A stretch of DNA of 64,000 nt from assembly GCA_019633425.1 (NCBI GenBank), contig WSUB01000026.1, positions 1-64,000 on the forward strand, in the 5' to 3' direction. Shown here piece after piece: positions 11,325 to 21,072 of the stretch. This DNA is from Tulasnella sp. 424 (lineage: Eukaryota > Basidiomycota > Agaricomycetes > Cantharellales > Tulasnellaceae). Below the pieces are notes generated by a model. The model saw only the letters and a list, made by a program, of their open reading frames with translations. It was not told where the DNA came from and did not search any database. Both the position numbers and the translations under genes were made by a program. Positions within the stretch are counted from its first letter, which is position 1. Each line of letters begins with the position of its first letter.

Positions 11325-12483
11325 TCAGTGACGCGGGAATCGCAATTTTATTTCGGCGGCTTGCCAGAGACGTTTGACAGTGTCCGGAAGAGTAAACTGG
11401 CCCCGACTCGCCATTGGTTGTTTGGCTTTAGCGTCATCTTCCAGCTTGCGTCGGTCATAATCCTCGGTGGTCCAGACTTCGTACTGAGGCAGGTACCGCC
11501 AATCACCGTTATAGGAGCTCCATCGAACGCTGCGAAGCGTGGGGCATGATGCATGAGCGCGGTGGACGAGAGCGAGCTCCTCGTTGACGGGAAAAGGTGT
11601 GAAGTTCACGAGGTCAAGTCGCTCGAGGGGGAGGACAGGGAGTATTTCCATGAGGGGGTCGATATGTTCCTACAGCAGAGGGGGCTTTCGGTCAATGTGA
11701 CAGTTGATAGGTACGAGATGGAAAACTCACATCTGTAATCTGTTGAAAACTCCCTAGACTGAGCGTCTTTAAGTTTGGGAAGTTTGACGGCACGCCACGG
11801 ATGGTGTTGGGCCAGAATGACATCGACGGGCTTGCCATTTTGGGAACCGGCATTACTTTCTCATTCAAGAAATAATTAATCACGTCGACGTCATCCTGCT
11901 CCGAACCTTCCCAGGTTGTCGACCCTTTAACTTCTCCAAAATATCCAAGCTCGACAACCGCTGGCAACTCTCCTCTATCCTCCAAGCTTCCCGGAGCGCC
12001 CCGGTAGGCTTTCAGGTATTGAAGGCAGCCGTGCTTCAACTCTTTTGGAAGGACCACCTCTGTCCCGTACAACCGAAGAAGGTGAAGCTTCTCCACACTT
12101 GCGAGAACATCCCGAATCAGATCGAGAAGGAACGTGATGTCCTTTGCTTCGGTTCTCGGGACAGTGATATCCAACCAGCGGACAGCTGCTGCTGCTTGAG
12201 GCCGACTCTTGATGCTCTGCAAACAAGCGATGCTCCGCGGACGATCGTACATGAGATCTGCGACGATGCGTTCGTAGACGTACTGCTCTGCGAGTTGTCG
12301 GAAGAAAGAAGAGACGTAGAGAAGGTGGAGATGATCCTTTCGAGAGAGGTAGCTGAAAGCGAGCAGCCACGTTTCTGGAGGGATTGAGTCAAATCGTTCC
12401 TTGGACACTTTGATCTTGGTGTTTCTTCCAGAATTAGAAGCGGTTGCTACGGAAGCTTTGATCTTCTTCATAGACTTCAACAT
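11325..12483 (-). CDS. F-box-like protein, two exons
   Basis: Exons 12483-11731 and 11669-11325 (intron 61 nt, phase 0) give 365 aa. Residues about 31-75 carry an F-box-like segment (FDSIPPETWLLAFSYL, then LYVSSFFRQLAEQYVYERI). The remainder is leucine-rich with SLEDRGELPAVVEL and a C-terminal WTTEDYDRRKLEDDAKAK region. The start at 12483 is the first ATG; the open frame runs further upstream without a Met. It is transcribed away from the BTB gene at 12736, only 252 bp distant. An SCF adaptor role is inferred from the F-box and is less certain because the motif is divergent. Confidence 0.72.
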
Positions 12484-12735
12484 TAGGTGGCTGAACTTGT
12501 GTGGGCTCCTGTTTGAGACGAGAACCAAAAACGTAAACTCGGGTTGTCCGTCACCACGTGACCTCGGCCTTGCCCTCGTTACCTCCGCTGTGGCTTCAAT
12601 CGAGCTCCGCGTGCACAACCCACGACTCCCCGAGCTCTTCCCACCTCGTCCAACCCATATTCACGATACACTGGAAGAAAATTTACCAACACACATACCC
12701 AAACTCCCTCACCATAGGCAGGTTCTGGAAATATC
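12484..12735. promoter_or_regulatory. bidirectional promoter region between F-box and BTB genes
   Basis: Only 252 bp separate the divergent starts of the F-box gene (minus) and the BTB gene (plus), so both must use this stretch. No strong TATA element is evident. The call rests on gene geometry alone. Confidence 0.5.
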
Positions 12736-13992
12736 ATGGCGCTACTACCATCCATCGACGATATAGAAAGACACCAAGTGTACTGGCTGGAAGACGGGAA
12801 CATCATCCTTGTATTGGAGGACCGAATCGCGTTTAGAATATATCGAGGTCACCTCGCCAGGCACAGCCTTGTATTCGCGGACATGCTAGCCCTCTCTCCT
12901 TCATCCATGAGGAACGGCCATTCAGACAAAGGCGAAGCTATTGTAGAGCCTCCTGAGTTTCAGGGGAGCTCGAGCTCGCATTCAAACCTCAAACCCAGAA
13001 ATAATGCGGAGGAACAGGAATATTNNNNNNNNNNNNNNNNNNNNNNNNNNNNNNNNNNNNNNNNNNNNNNNNNNNNNNNNNNNNNNNNNNNNNNNNNNNN
13101 NNNNNNNNNNNNNNNNNNNNNNNNNNNNNNNNNNNNNNNNNNNNNNNNNNNNNNNNNNNNNNNNNNNNNNNNNNNNNNNNNNNNNNNNNNNNNNNNNNNN
13201 NNNNNNNNNNNNNNNNNNNNNNNNNNNNNNNNNNNNNNNNNNNNNNNNNNNNNNNNNNNNNNNNNNNNNNNNNNNNNNNNNNNNNNNNNNNNNNNNNNNN
13301 NNNNNNNNNNNNNNNNNNNNNNNNNNNNNNNNNNNNNNNNNNNNNNNNNNNNNNNNNNNNNNNNNNNNNNNNNNNNNNNNNNNNNNNNNNNNNNNNNNNN
13401 NNNNNNNNNNNNNNNNNNNNNNNNNNNNNNNNNNNNNNNNNNNNNNNNNNNNNNNNNNNNNNNNNNNNNNNNNNNNNNNNNNNNNNNNNNNNNNNNNNNN
13501 NNNNNNNNNNNNNNNNNNNNNNNNNNNNNNNNNNNNNNNNNNNNNNNNNNNNNNNNNNNNNNNNNNNNNNNNNNNNNNNNNNNNNNNNNNNNNNNNNNNN
13601 NNNNNNNNNNNNNNNNNNNNNNNNNNNNNNNNNNNNNNNNNNNNNNNNNNNNNNNNNNNNNNNNNNNNNNNNNNNNNNNNNNNNNNNNNNNNNNNNNNNN
13701 NNNNNNNNNNNNNNNNNNNNNNNNNNNNNNNNNNNNNNNNNNNNNNNNNNNNNNNNNNNNNNNNNNNNNNNNNNNNNNNNNNNNNNNNNNNNNNNNNNNN
13801 NNNNNNNNNNNNNNNNNNNNNNNNNNNNNNNNNNNNNNNNNNNNNNNNNNNNNNNNNNNNNNNNNNNNNNNNNNNNNNNNNNNNNNNNNNNNNNNNNNNN
13901 NNNNNNNNNNNNNNNNNNNNNNNNNNNNNNNNNNNNNNNNNNGGTTGAGCGAGATATTCATGTTGGACGACCGGTCGTTCGAGCGACAGTAA
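12736..13992 (+). CDS. BTB/POZ protein, interrupted by an assembly gap
   Basis: The first 96 codons start at ATG 12736. They contain a BTB-like opening (YWLEDGNIILVLEDRIAFRI, then YRGHLARHSLVFADMLALS) close to the BTB gene at 16451. A run of N from 13025 to 13942 hides the middle. After the gap, LSEIFML just before a stop at 13990-13992 resembles the PEFFRL or DIFQL ends of the other BTB genes. I infer one gene across the gap. Its length and introns cannot be known, and the gap may be of estimated size. Confidence 0.6.
   Translation: MALLPSIDDIERHQVYWLEDGNIILVLEDRIAFRIYRGHLARHSLVFADMLALSPSSMRNGHSDKGEAIVEPPEFQGSSSSHSNLKPRNNAEEQEYXXXXXXXXXXXXXXXXXXXXXXXXXXXXXXXXXXXXXXXXXXXXXXXXXXXXXXXXXXXXXXXXXXXXXXXXXXXXXXXXXXXXXXXXXXXXXXXXXXXXXXXXXXXXXXXXXXXXXXXXXXXXXXXXXXXXXXXXXXXXXXXXXXXXXXXXXXXXXXXXXXXXXXXXXXXXXXXXXXXXXXXXXXXXXXXXXXXXXXXXXXXXXXXXXXXXXXXXXXXXXXXXXXXXXXXXXXXXXXXXXXXXXXXXXXXXXXXXXXXXXXXXXXXXXXXXXXXXXXXXXXXXXXXXXXXXXXXXXXXXXXXXXXXLSEIFMLDDRSFERQ
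13025..13942. other. assembly gap (918 N)
   Basis: Unsequenced stretch inside the BTB gene starting at 12736. Its length is not the standard 100, so it was probably estimated from mate pairs or a map. Confidence 0.99.
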
Positions 13993-14315
13993 TCGCAATA
14001 AGCTTGTCTTGGACGAAGTCTTGTATGCTTTTTAAGTATAGTGTAATTGTATCGTGTATATCATGCTATATTGAGGTGCCTTCCTGACTTGCTTCTTGAG
14101 ATAAAACGAGGCCACGCGAACTCCGGCCAAGCCTCTACTCGAGTTCAGTTGAGTGATCCCCGCTGTTGATAGGCCCTGAAGTGCCGTATCGGCTTCTCAA
14201 CTCCTGTCATACCTTCGGTATCTTATTTCATGAGTATAAGTGTACGCAGGGAGCGTTCGAGTCGTCGCCACTCAAATTCCGCGATTTCTTCAACCTTCAT
14301 TCGCCACGTTCCATA
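13993..14315. other. intergenic
   Basis: About 320 bp between the gapped BTB gene and the methyltransferase start; presumably the methyltransferase promoter and leader. No gene seen. Confidence 0.5.
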
Positions 14316-15853
14316 ATGGACTCACCAAAATCGGCCTATGCAGATGACGAGTCCTCATCTGTTGGGCCTGGGGCTTCAACACTTGGGGAGTCAGGGAGAG
14401 CCAGTCCCACTTATTCGTATCACTCTTCAATAGATGGGGCCGTTCTACTGCGTGAGGTGCATGGGCGGACTTTGAACAACACGAGAGACGTTCGTATCCC
14501 AACCGCTGTATGCACGCAAAACACAAGCTAACCCCTGGCGCCTTTGAAGCAATACGTTCTTCCAGGTCTGGCGGTTTCTATGCTGGAAATGTGGCTGAGT
14601 ATCTGACGCCCCACCTCCTGAAGCCGACATTCCCGAACATGATCGCCTAAATGGCCAACACGAGATGCTTAAAATCAAATTGGGAGGATTGTTCCTCCAA
14701 CCTCGAGCAGTTCAACAAGCGCTTGCCCCTCGAAATGGCCCTTCTCCAGCGGTGTTGGACGTTGGGTCAGGTTCGGGTTCCTGGGTTTTGGACATGGGGG
14801 AAATGTTCCCTCATGCAGAAGTGGTCGGCTTGGACCTTGCTCCTGCTAATCTTCCAAGGTATGGAATTTCCTTAGGAGTAATATGGCGTTTGGCGGATGG
14901 GTTCATGGTCCGGCTTAACATCGCATCTGAACACAGACAACCAACCCCCAACTGCCGTTTCGAGTGCGACGACGTTAACTTTGGCTTAAGCCACTACAAG
15001 AATTCGTTCGATGTTGTCCATGCGCGGTGCGTGGAAACAGGGATCGCCGATTATCCCCACTTCCTAAAGGACGTGCAACAAGTTTTGAGGCCAGGAGGGG
15101 TCTTTTTGGCTGTTTCCGGTTCATCGAAAATGTTGGGAGAAGACTTGGAGCCCTGCGTGAAAGGCGAAGTAAATCCCAAAGTTCTAGTAAGCTTCTAGTT
15201 CGGAGCGGCAGGATCCGAAGTTCATTTGTCCCAACCTCGCCGTAGCCGGACAACAATACAGCGACCCTGTTAGCCGGGTTCCACCAAGCTGCTCGGGTAT
15301 TATCCCCGTGCTATGCTGTTCTCAAGTAATACACCTTCTGATGGAATGGAACCAATCTTCCATAGGCTCGGGGCGCTAAGACCGAAACATCAGTTTACAT
15401 TCGTGGTTGGCTCGAGGGTATGAGAGATGCATGGTCAAGAGTCGGAGAAACTACCTTTTACATACCTGTTGGACCATGGCAAGAGAAGAGTGAGAGGAAA
15501 TTCATAGCAGAGGAATCCGCGGAGATCGCCATACTAATACTGGTCAACTTCCATCGAAGTGACCGATAAAGATCGCCACATTGCGACCCTCATGTGTCAT
15601 GACATAGCTCGTCTTCTAGCGTCTACTCGCCCCACCCTCCTTTCCTACGGGTATCCGGAGCAAGCTGTCGATAGTTGGATCGAAAAGGCGGAGGATGAGC
15701 TTCGTAACACAAGGAAGAAGATGTATGTTCGGGTGAGTAATCATTTAAGGTGCATGATTCTCCCTGTTTCGGTTGGCTGAAGGACCTTACGGACAGTGGA
15801 TTTGTACGTGGGCTATCAAGCCAGGAGTTCCGGGCGAGAGTCCAGAAGAGTAG
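14316..15853 (+). CDS. class I SAM-dependent methyltransferase
   Basis: Exons: 14316-14489, 14550-14565 (16 nt), 14624-14858, 14937-15168, 15246-about 15317, 15366-15489, 15560-15732 and 15797-15853, about 360 aa. Landmarks: REVHGRTLN, then LPADIPEHDRLNGQHEML across three exons, motif I VLDVGSGSGSW (residues about 107-117), acidic VVGLDL, FECDDVN, VVHAR, LRPGG, GPWQEK and a C-terminal MYVRWICTWA. This is the pattern of a common basidiomycete methyltransferase family of unknown substrate. Most junctions keep frame and restore conserved words. The join between 15317 and 15366 is uncertain: the best-looking exon end (AVLK) is one base out of frame with the next exon, so a weak GTT donor or a frameshift must be assumed. 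Confidence 0.8.
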
Positions 15854-16450
15854 GCTTTGATATAAATATCGCGACAAATCTTTTAACCCCCCCGTTGCCC
15901 AGAGGGCCTTGCTGTAAATGTTCTCGGTTAGAGATCCGACACACCTCCTCCGCCTTTTTAGAAGCATTGCGAGCTTCGTGCGATTGGCTCTTGAGAGTAT
16001 ACCCGGCTCCCTCAGAAATGCTCCACAGTTTTTGTAACTCGTGTCGTCTGCGTAGAAACGGAACAAGTGTTCTAGCCAACCCGTTCAGCCTTGTGAACAA
16101 TCTAGACCACGGCAAACCCCGCAGAGTCAGGGTCGGGAAGCTCACCTCCGTTATCTCCGTTAAGCTCACGGCCTCCTGGCCTTCCCTTCCAACAACCACC
16201 CCGTCCCCCTTTCTCAATATCGAAATCACCCTCATATCACGTCCCCCGAGATATATAAACGCGATAACCTCTTAGTTTCTTCCCTCATATACGAGCTGAC
16301 CCCTTTCACGAAATTTGCGTCTAAAACAAAACTTGCCACATTGCCGTTGGTCTCCAGCGAATAAGGCCGAAGAACCAGTCAACGGTCGAATGTGCGTAAA
16401 CCTCTCTTCATGGAAGGTCTACGTTTTTGTCACTGACCTACGACTTAGAC
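15854..16450. other. intergenic with promoter of the next BTB gene
   Basis: About 600 bp. It holds a TATA-like site at 16251-16259 but no convincing gene. Confidence 0.5.
16251..16259 (+). promoter_or_regulatory. TATA-like box
   Basis: The sequence ATATATAAA lies about 190 bp upstream of the ATG of the BTB gene at 16451, a plausible distance for a fungal promoter with a short leader. Prediction from sequence only. Confidence 0.4.
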
Positions 16451-17538
16451 ATGGAGCCACAGATTAGCTTAAAGGGGGAGGTCGACCCAATCGCCAACGA
16501 ATCGTTTGTTCCGCACGAAAAGCATTACTTCGAGGATGGCAATATTATTTTTATTGCGAAACCAAAGACGATGTTTAGGCTTTACCGTGGCCTCCTGGCC
16601 CGGCACAGCGAAGTGATGGCAAATATGTTCCGCGTTGCGTCTGACCAAGAAACCTCACAAACAACCATCGGGGGCGTTCCGGCGGTGAGGTTGGATGATG
16701 ACGCGGAAGACTGGAGCCATTTACTGGATTTCCTCCTCACCCCGAATGTCCCCCCCTATCCACCCCCATCTCCCAGCTTCGACTCTCTCCTCTCAGTCCT
16801 CAAGATTTCCTCCAAATACATGTTTGACTCAATCCGAGAAAGCGCAATATGGCACTTACGGGCAACCTTACCCACCACCCTCGACGACTTCATCGAAAAC
16901 CCCGGTCTCACAATGTATTTCGACACCAAAGCCGCTCAGGTTGTCAGTGCTGCGAGGGAATACGACCTACCGGACTTCCTTCCTTTAGCACTTTATGCGA
17001 TAACCACCTACGCGTGGCGTCCCACGGACGTTGAGGCTGCTCAGAGGGTGTACTGGCAACTTCCACCCGAGGACCTTGCCCGAACCGTCGTCGGTCGAAC
17101 CAGGATCCATTCCGAGGCTTTGAAACTCGCATACAAAATGCACGAGCACGGGTTGACCAGCTTCACCTGCGCACAACCCATCACTCATTCCCGTACCTGC
17201 GCCAAGGGAAGGCCAGAAGCACTGTGGCTCAAGCCAGAGGATGCTCTTGACGAGTTTCTCCGCAACCCGTTGCGGCAGCTTGTCATTCGGGACAGCTGCG
17301 AATTCCATGGCCTGTGCAAACCTTGCGCCGAAGCCATTAGAGCGAGGATGGCCGCTGATCTTCAAATAATGTACGACAAGCTGCCAGATATTTTTCAACT
17401 GTACGTGATGAATGAGCGCGCCCGTTCTGCGGTCCTGACACGATCTGTTACAGGACAACGTCCACAAACGGTCAAGCATCGGACAGCCAGAGCGTCGCAG
17501 GTACCGAAGATAGCCACGAAACCTTGATAAACTTCTAA
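16451..17538 (+). CDS. BTB/POZ-domain protein
   Basis: Two exons, 16451-17400 and 17454-17538, giving 344 aa. The intron (GTACGT donor, TTACAG acceptor, 53 nt) is preferred over reading through because the spliced tail is soluble and Ser/Thr-rich (TTSTNGQASDSQS). The open frame extends upstream of 16451 without a Met. The BTB core is HYFEDGNIIFI, MFRLYRGLLARHSEVMANMF, then DWSHLLDFLL and KYMFDSIRESAIWHL. A second helical part has AREYDLPDFLPLALYAI. Near the end, CEFHGLCKPC matches the CxxC of the other BTB proteins here. BTB proteins often bind CUL3 as substrate adaptors; that is inference. It is the most divergent intact member. Confidence 0.85.
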
Positions 17539-18020
17539 AAGAAGATCACCGCACCACTGATAGAGAGAATCTGATGGTAAACTTCCCCGCTCCTCGAGCG
17601 ACTTCTTTCCTGTATTTTTCCGTACCAATGTGTCTGTAGGTCCTACTCTTCGCAATATTGATTCTTCTTGATACCATTTTGCCAGCCACGCCCATGAGAG
17701 AACGGATGAAGGAAGCGCCCATCTCGCTAAACCCGCGTTCCTCTCTGAGACACTGCCAATCTTCACGTGGCGTACTGGACGGAACCGGCGATCCCGCTCA
17801 ACCCCCCGTCGTCTTCGTGATTCCACATGTGCATTCTTCTTTGGAGTATAGTGGTGTCATTGTGTGAGATCAAGTGAACCTTATAGATGTTCCACATCAC
17901 ATATCACGTCAACAAACTCACCCAATTAAGCGCTCAAAGGTTAATCTCCCACTCAAAAAATCACTACTGAGACTGCCCCTTCCCAAGGCTCCAACTACAA
18001 CCACTTTGGAAAAAAATAGA
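17539..18020. other. intergenic
   Basis: About 480 bp between two plus-strand genes. It contains A-rich stretches near 18005-18020 just before the next start codon. No gene seen. Confidence 0.45.
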
Positions 18021-19802
18021 ATGACGATGAAAGCCTCAGATTCTGCCGATGATGCGTGCGGACGAAACGAACTGAAACCGAGGCGGTAAAGTCCCTCCAT
18101 TGTGTCGCTGTCTCTTGCCACACTAACTACTTGTATGTAGAGGATTTCCTCATCCAATCGGGTTTCTCTCGAGGTGGATCCCCGGCCTCTCCCTGGCTAG
18201 GCGGCCTCCTTCCGACTTGGCCGTGTCCAGCACCGACTGCCCGCCTGCTCACATTGACAAGCTTCCAAGTAAGATTACAACTCCAGCATTCCATTGGAAC
18301 TGTTCGTCTCACCATCCTATCCTCTCACCGACGTAGATGAGCTTTTGCTCTACATCTTCGAGCTCCTCGTCCAAGATGCGCACCCGCCATACGAAGGGCG
18401 GTGGTCTGCCGGGGAGGACAGGCCCACGAAATCCTCTCTGACGCCTAAACAGCGGAAAGCAATCACCCACCCCGAACTTGTTCTTTCTGCTGTTTGTCGT
18501 CACTGGCGCGATCTAGCGGTCCAGGACCCGCTTCTCTGGGATCACATCGCATTTCGGAGCGAGCGCGCTCCGTTTATGCGCTCGCAGGCCTACTTAGCTA
18601 GGTCACAGCAGGCAAACATCGTTGCCGAAGCGCGAGTTGGAAACGCTCCGCGAGGCAATGGGACCGAGCCCGAGAATTACTTCAACCGGACGTTTAGTGC
18701 GATATTTCCCCACCTCAGCCGGTGTCGTCACATTAGCCTACAAGCACCGTCCATGCCCTCGCTTCGCAGCTGTTTGAGGCGAATCATGGAGAACATCGAA
18801 GGGGAACTCAACTCGCTCTGGGCGATTGAGCTAGGGGCAAGGCAGCCGGATCCGTGGGGAGACATTATGGAGTTCATCTTCCACAACAACGACGGACTTG
18901 GAGAGTACTGGGAGCACCGCGGGACATCCATTACAGCATTGACCTTGCGAGGGGTCTTACTCCCATGGACGTGGACCGATTGGTATTCCAACCTCACGGA
19001 ACTCACGCTCACATTTCGCAACAATGTGTGGTCGCCAGAGGAGAACGGTCGAATGCCTACCAAGCTGGTGTTCCTGCAGATCCTTTCCCGCTGCCCAGAC
19101 CTGGAGACTCTAGGGCTCACTGGATTCCGCTACAGCGATCCGGCATATCCTGGCACCGCGTTCCAAGCACGATTGCGCCTCGAAAGGCTTACGTCAATGA
19201 GGTTCAGTGGGGTCAACCCTGAACACCTTGGTTGGCTTCTCGCGGAAATCGAAGCCCCAAACCTGCGGTATTTCTTCTACCGCACTCAACGCGCCTCCCT
19301 TTTCGACGTACGAGACTTCTTACTTCGGTACGCTGGTGCGGGGTCATCGTTGAAAGGGCTTTGGGTCAACGCACTCCCGGGAACGGGACAAGGCGCCGTT
19401 GTCACACACCTACACGACACGCTTAGCTTTCTCCCAGCATTAGAGGAGCTAACGATCCAAAACAATCATATTCACCACACCGAAATCTCGGCCTTGACCC
19501 CTAGATCATCTCTGGGAGGTCCCCCAGTTCAATGTCCCAAGCTAAAGGTGCTTCGCCTTATTAGTACGACATTCAACTACAGAAATATTGCCAACAGGGT
19601 CAGGGAGCGAAAGGCAAGTTCCGAGCTAGCTTCGCCAATGTCAGGGCAGGACGACCATCGCACAAGAAAGCTGCATACCCTTCATATCCGGGGGGACCAA
19701 CACGTCATGCGCTCCCTCGAAATTAACGCGAAGGACATGATGAGAGAGTCGGTTGACAACTTGGTGTGGGATGATTTGGGGCCCCTTCCTGCACTGTACT
19801 AG
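18021..19802 (+). CDS. F-box protein (PF12937-like) with long leucine-rich region
   Basis: Three exons, 18021-18085, 18141-18268 and 18337-19802, giving 552 aa. Splicing at 18268/18337 restores a textbook F-box start, DKLPNELLLYIFELL. It continues with LSAVCRHWRDLA and DPLLWDHI (residues about 60-135). The open frame alone has no ATG before the F-box, so the upstream exons and the ATG at 18021 (MTMKASDS) are needed. The long C-terminal part has irregular leucine repeats (LTALTLRGVLL, LTELTLTFRN, LETLGLTGF), typical of basidiomycete F-box proteins. The role is likely SCF substrate recognition; the substrate is unknown. It converges on ALG14 with 135 bp between stops. Confidence 0.88.
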
Positions 19803-19937
19803 TCCCTCGAAACCCCTTTGGGGTTCCGGGCGGGTGAAGAGAGACTTAATAATGTAATTTTGACCCTACTGTACAGTTTCGAGTGCTAAGTTGGCAAGTC
19901 TGACCCGAATGCGGAGGAAACCCCGTATATAGCAGAG

Positions 19938-20880
19938 TCAAACGAGCCAGCCCCGGTATTCGGCTCGCTTTCCGGACGCAGAAAGTAATTCAGGCCACTG
20001 CACGATGAATCTAGAACAAAGAAGGGATAAGTAATTAATTCAATCTGGTTAGCGGCGTCACAAACCTATCCGCGCAGAATTTTAGAATCTTCCCCGATAG
20101 AGAAAGTCTCTTAACTCTTGCAAATGATTCGACATAGATCACTCTCGGTGTCTTTAGTCCGAGAAACTTTGATGAAACAAGTTGTTAAAATGAAGAAACA
20201 AAAACTGGAGCCGCCTGATGCAATAGACGCAAAACACTCACGCGGCCAATCCAGACACAAGCTGCCACAACAACACAAGTCCCTGGCCCATTGAGAAGTA
20301 GGACGTCTGAGAATGCGCTTCCTTGGAGCGCTGGTGCAAGGGTGATGTGCCAAAGTGCGACAAGGAGGGAATACAGGAAGGTCGGAGGAGTGGTTAGGAG
20401 CGATTGATGGACCTTGCGCGCACGAGGCAATACAACGATTGCATGACGGCGCTGATACAATGGCTCGCAAGTTAATTCACTAGCACAAACATATGGATCA
20501 AGTAAACTCGATGAACTTACTGAAGGGGATCCTTCCTCCGGAATCTTCGTCGCTGCTTCAAATGCCAACGCTTTCTCACAGCTGAGCGTGTCTCCCGACG
20601 AAACGAGATATTTGCGGATCGGATATCGAGATGGGTCGAGAGTAGAAATTAAAGCCAGCGCTTCTGCTGTATGTCCACCTTTTGGCCCAGTCTTCGATTA
20701 GTGTAATACTTTTTGGCGGAGGCATTCGAAACCCCACTCGCCTGACCCTAGGAATACCCCGACGGTGCATGTCTTGGCGCTTGGATTCTCCCGGCCAGCA
20801 TTTTCTTTGGGACGTTTGATCACGACATAAGCTCGAGCGCAAACCACAAGGGCGAGGAAGACCAGGAACTCCAAAAGCAT
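19938..20880 (-). CDS. ALG14: UDP-GlcNAc transferase membrane-anchor subunit ALG14
   Basis: Five exons on the minus strand: 20880-20742, 20678-20521, 20451-20242, 20166-20066 and 20010-19938, giving 226 aa. An N-terminal membrane helix (residues 2-20) is followed by FLGSGGHT (43-50), then YLVSSGDTLS, ARKVHQSLLTTP, DVLLLNGPGTC, IYVESFARV and the C-terminal FIVQWPELL and YRGWLV. These are the conserved words of Alg14. Alg14 anchors Alg13 at the ER membrane and makes the second GlcNAc addition in dolichol-linked N-glycan synthesis. FLGSGGHT is only restored if intron 1 uses a GC donor (AG followed by GCGAGT). The length fits the family. Confidence 0.93.
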
Positions 20881-21072
20881 TCAAGGATGATGGCTGGAAC
20901 GTGGCAGCCGCAAACTCCGTTATGTCCGGATTGTCTTCCGCACATCGACTTCGATCTCATGCACAGGACCAAGGCCCCCCGAATATGCGATTATATAACT
21001 ACTAGTACACTTTAGGATAGTCATCAAAAACGTAGCGTCTACACCCATTAATATTTACGTATTAAAACACCA
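20881..21072. other. short intergenic, ALG14 promoter
   Basis: 192 bp upstream of ALG14 and downstream of the next minus-strand gene; no distinct motif recognised. Confidence 0.4.

Noticed and set aside
11178..11549. Plus-strand open frame opposite the F-box gene
   Set aside because: Antisense shadow of the C-terminal exon of the minus-strand F-box gene.
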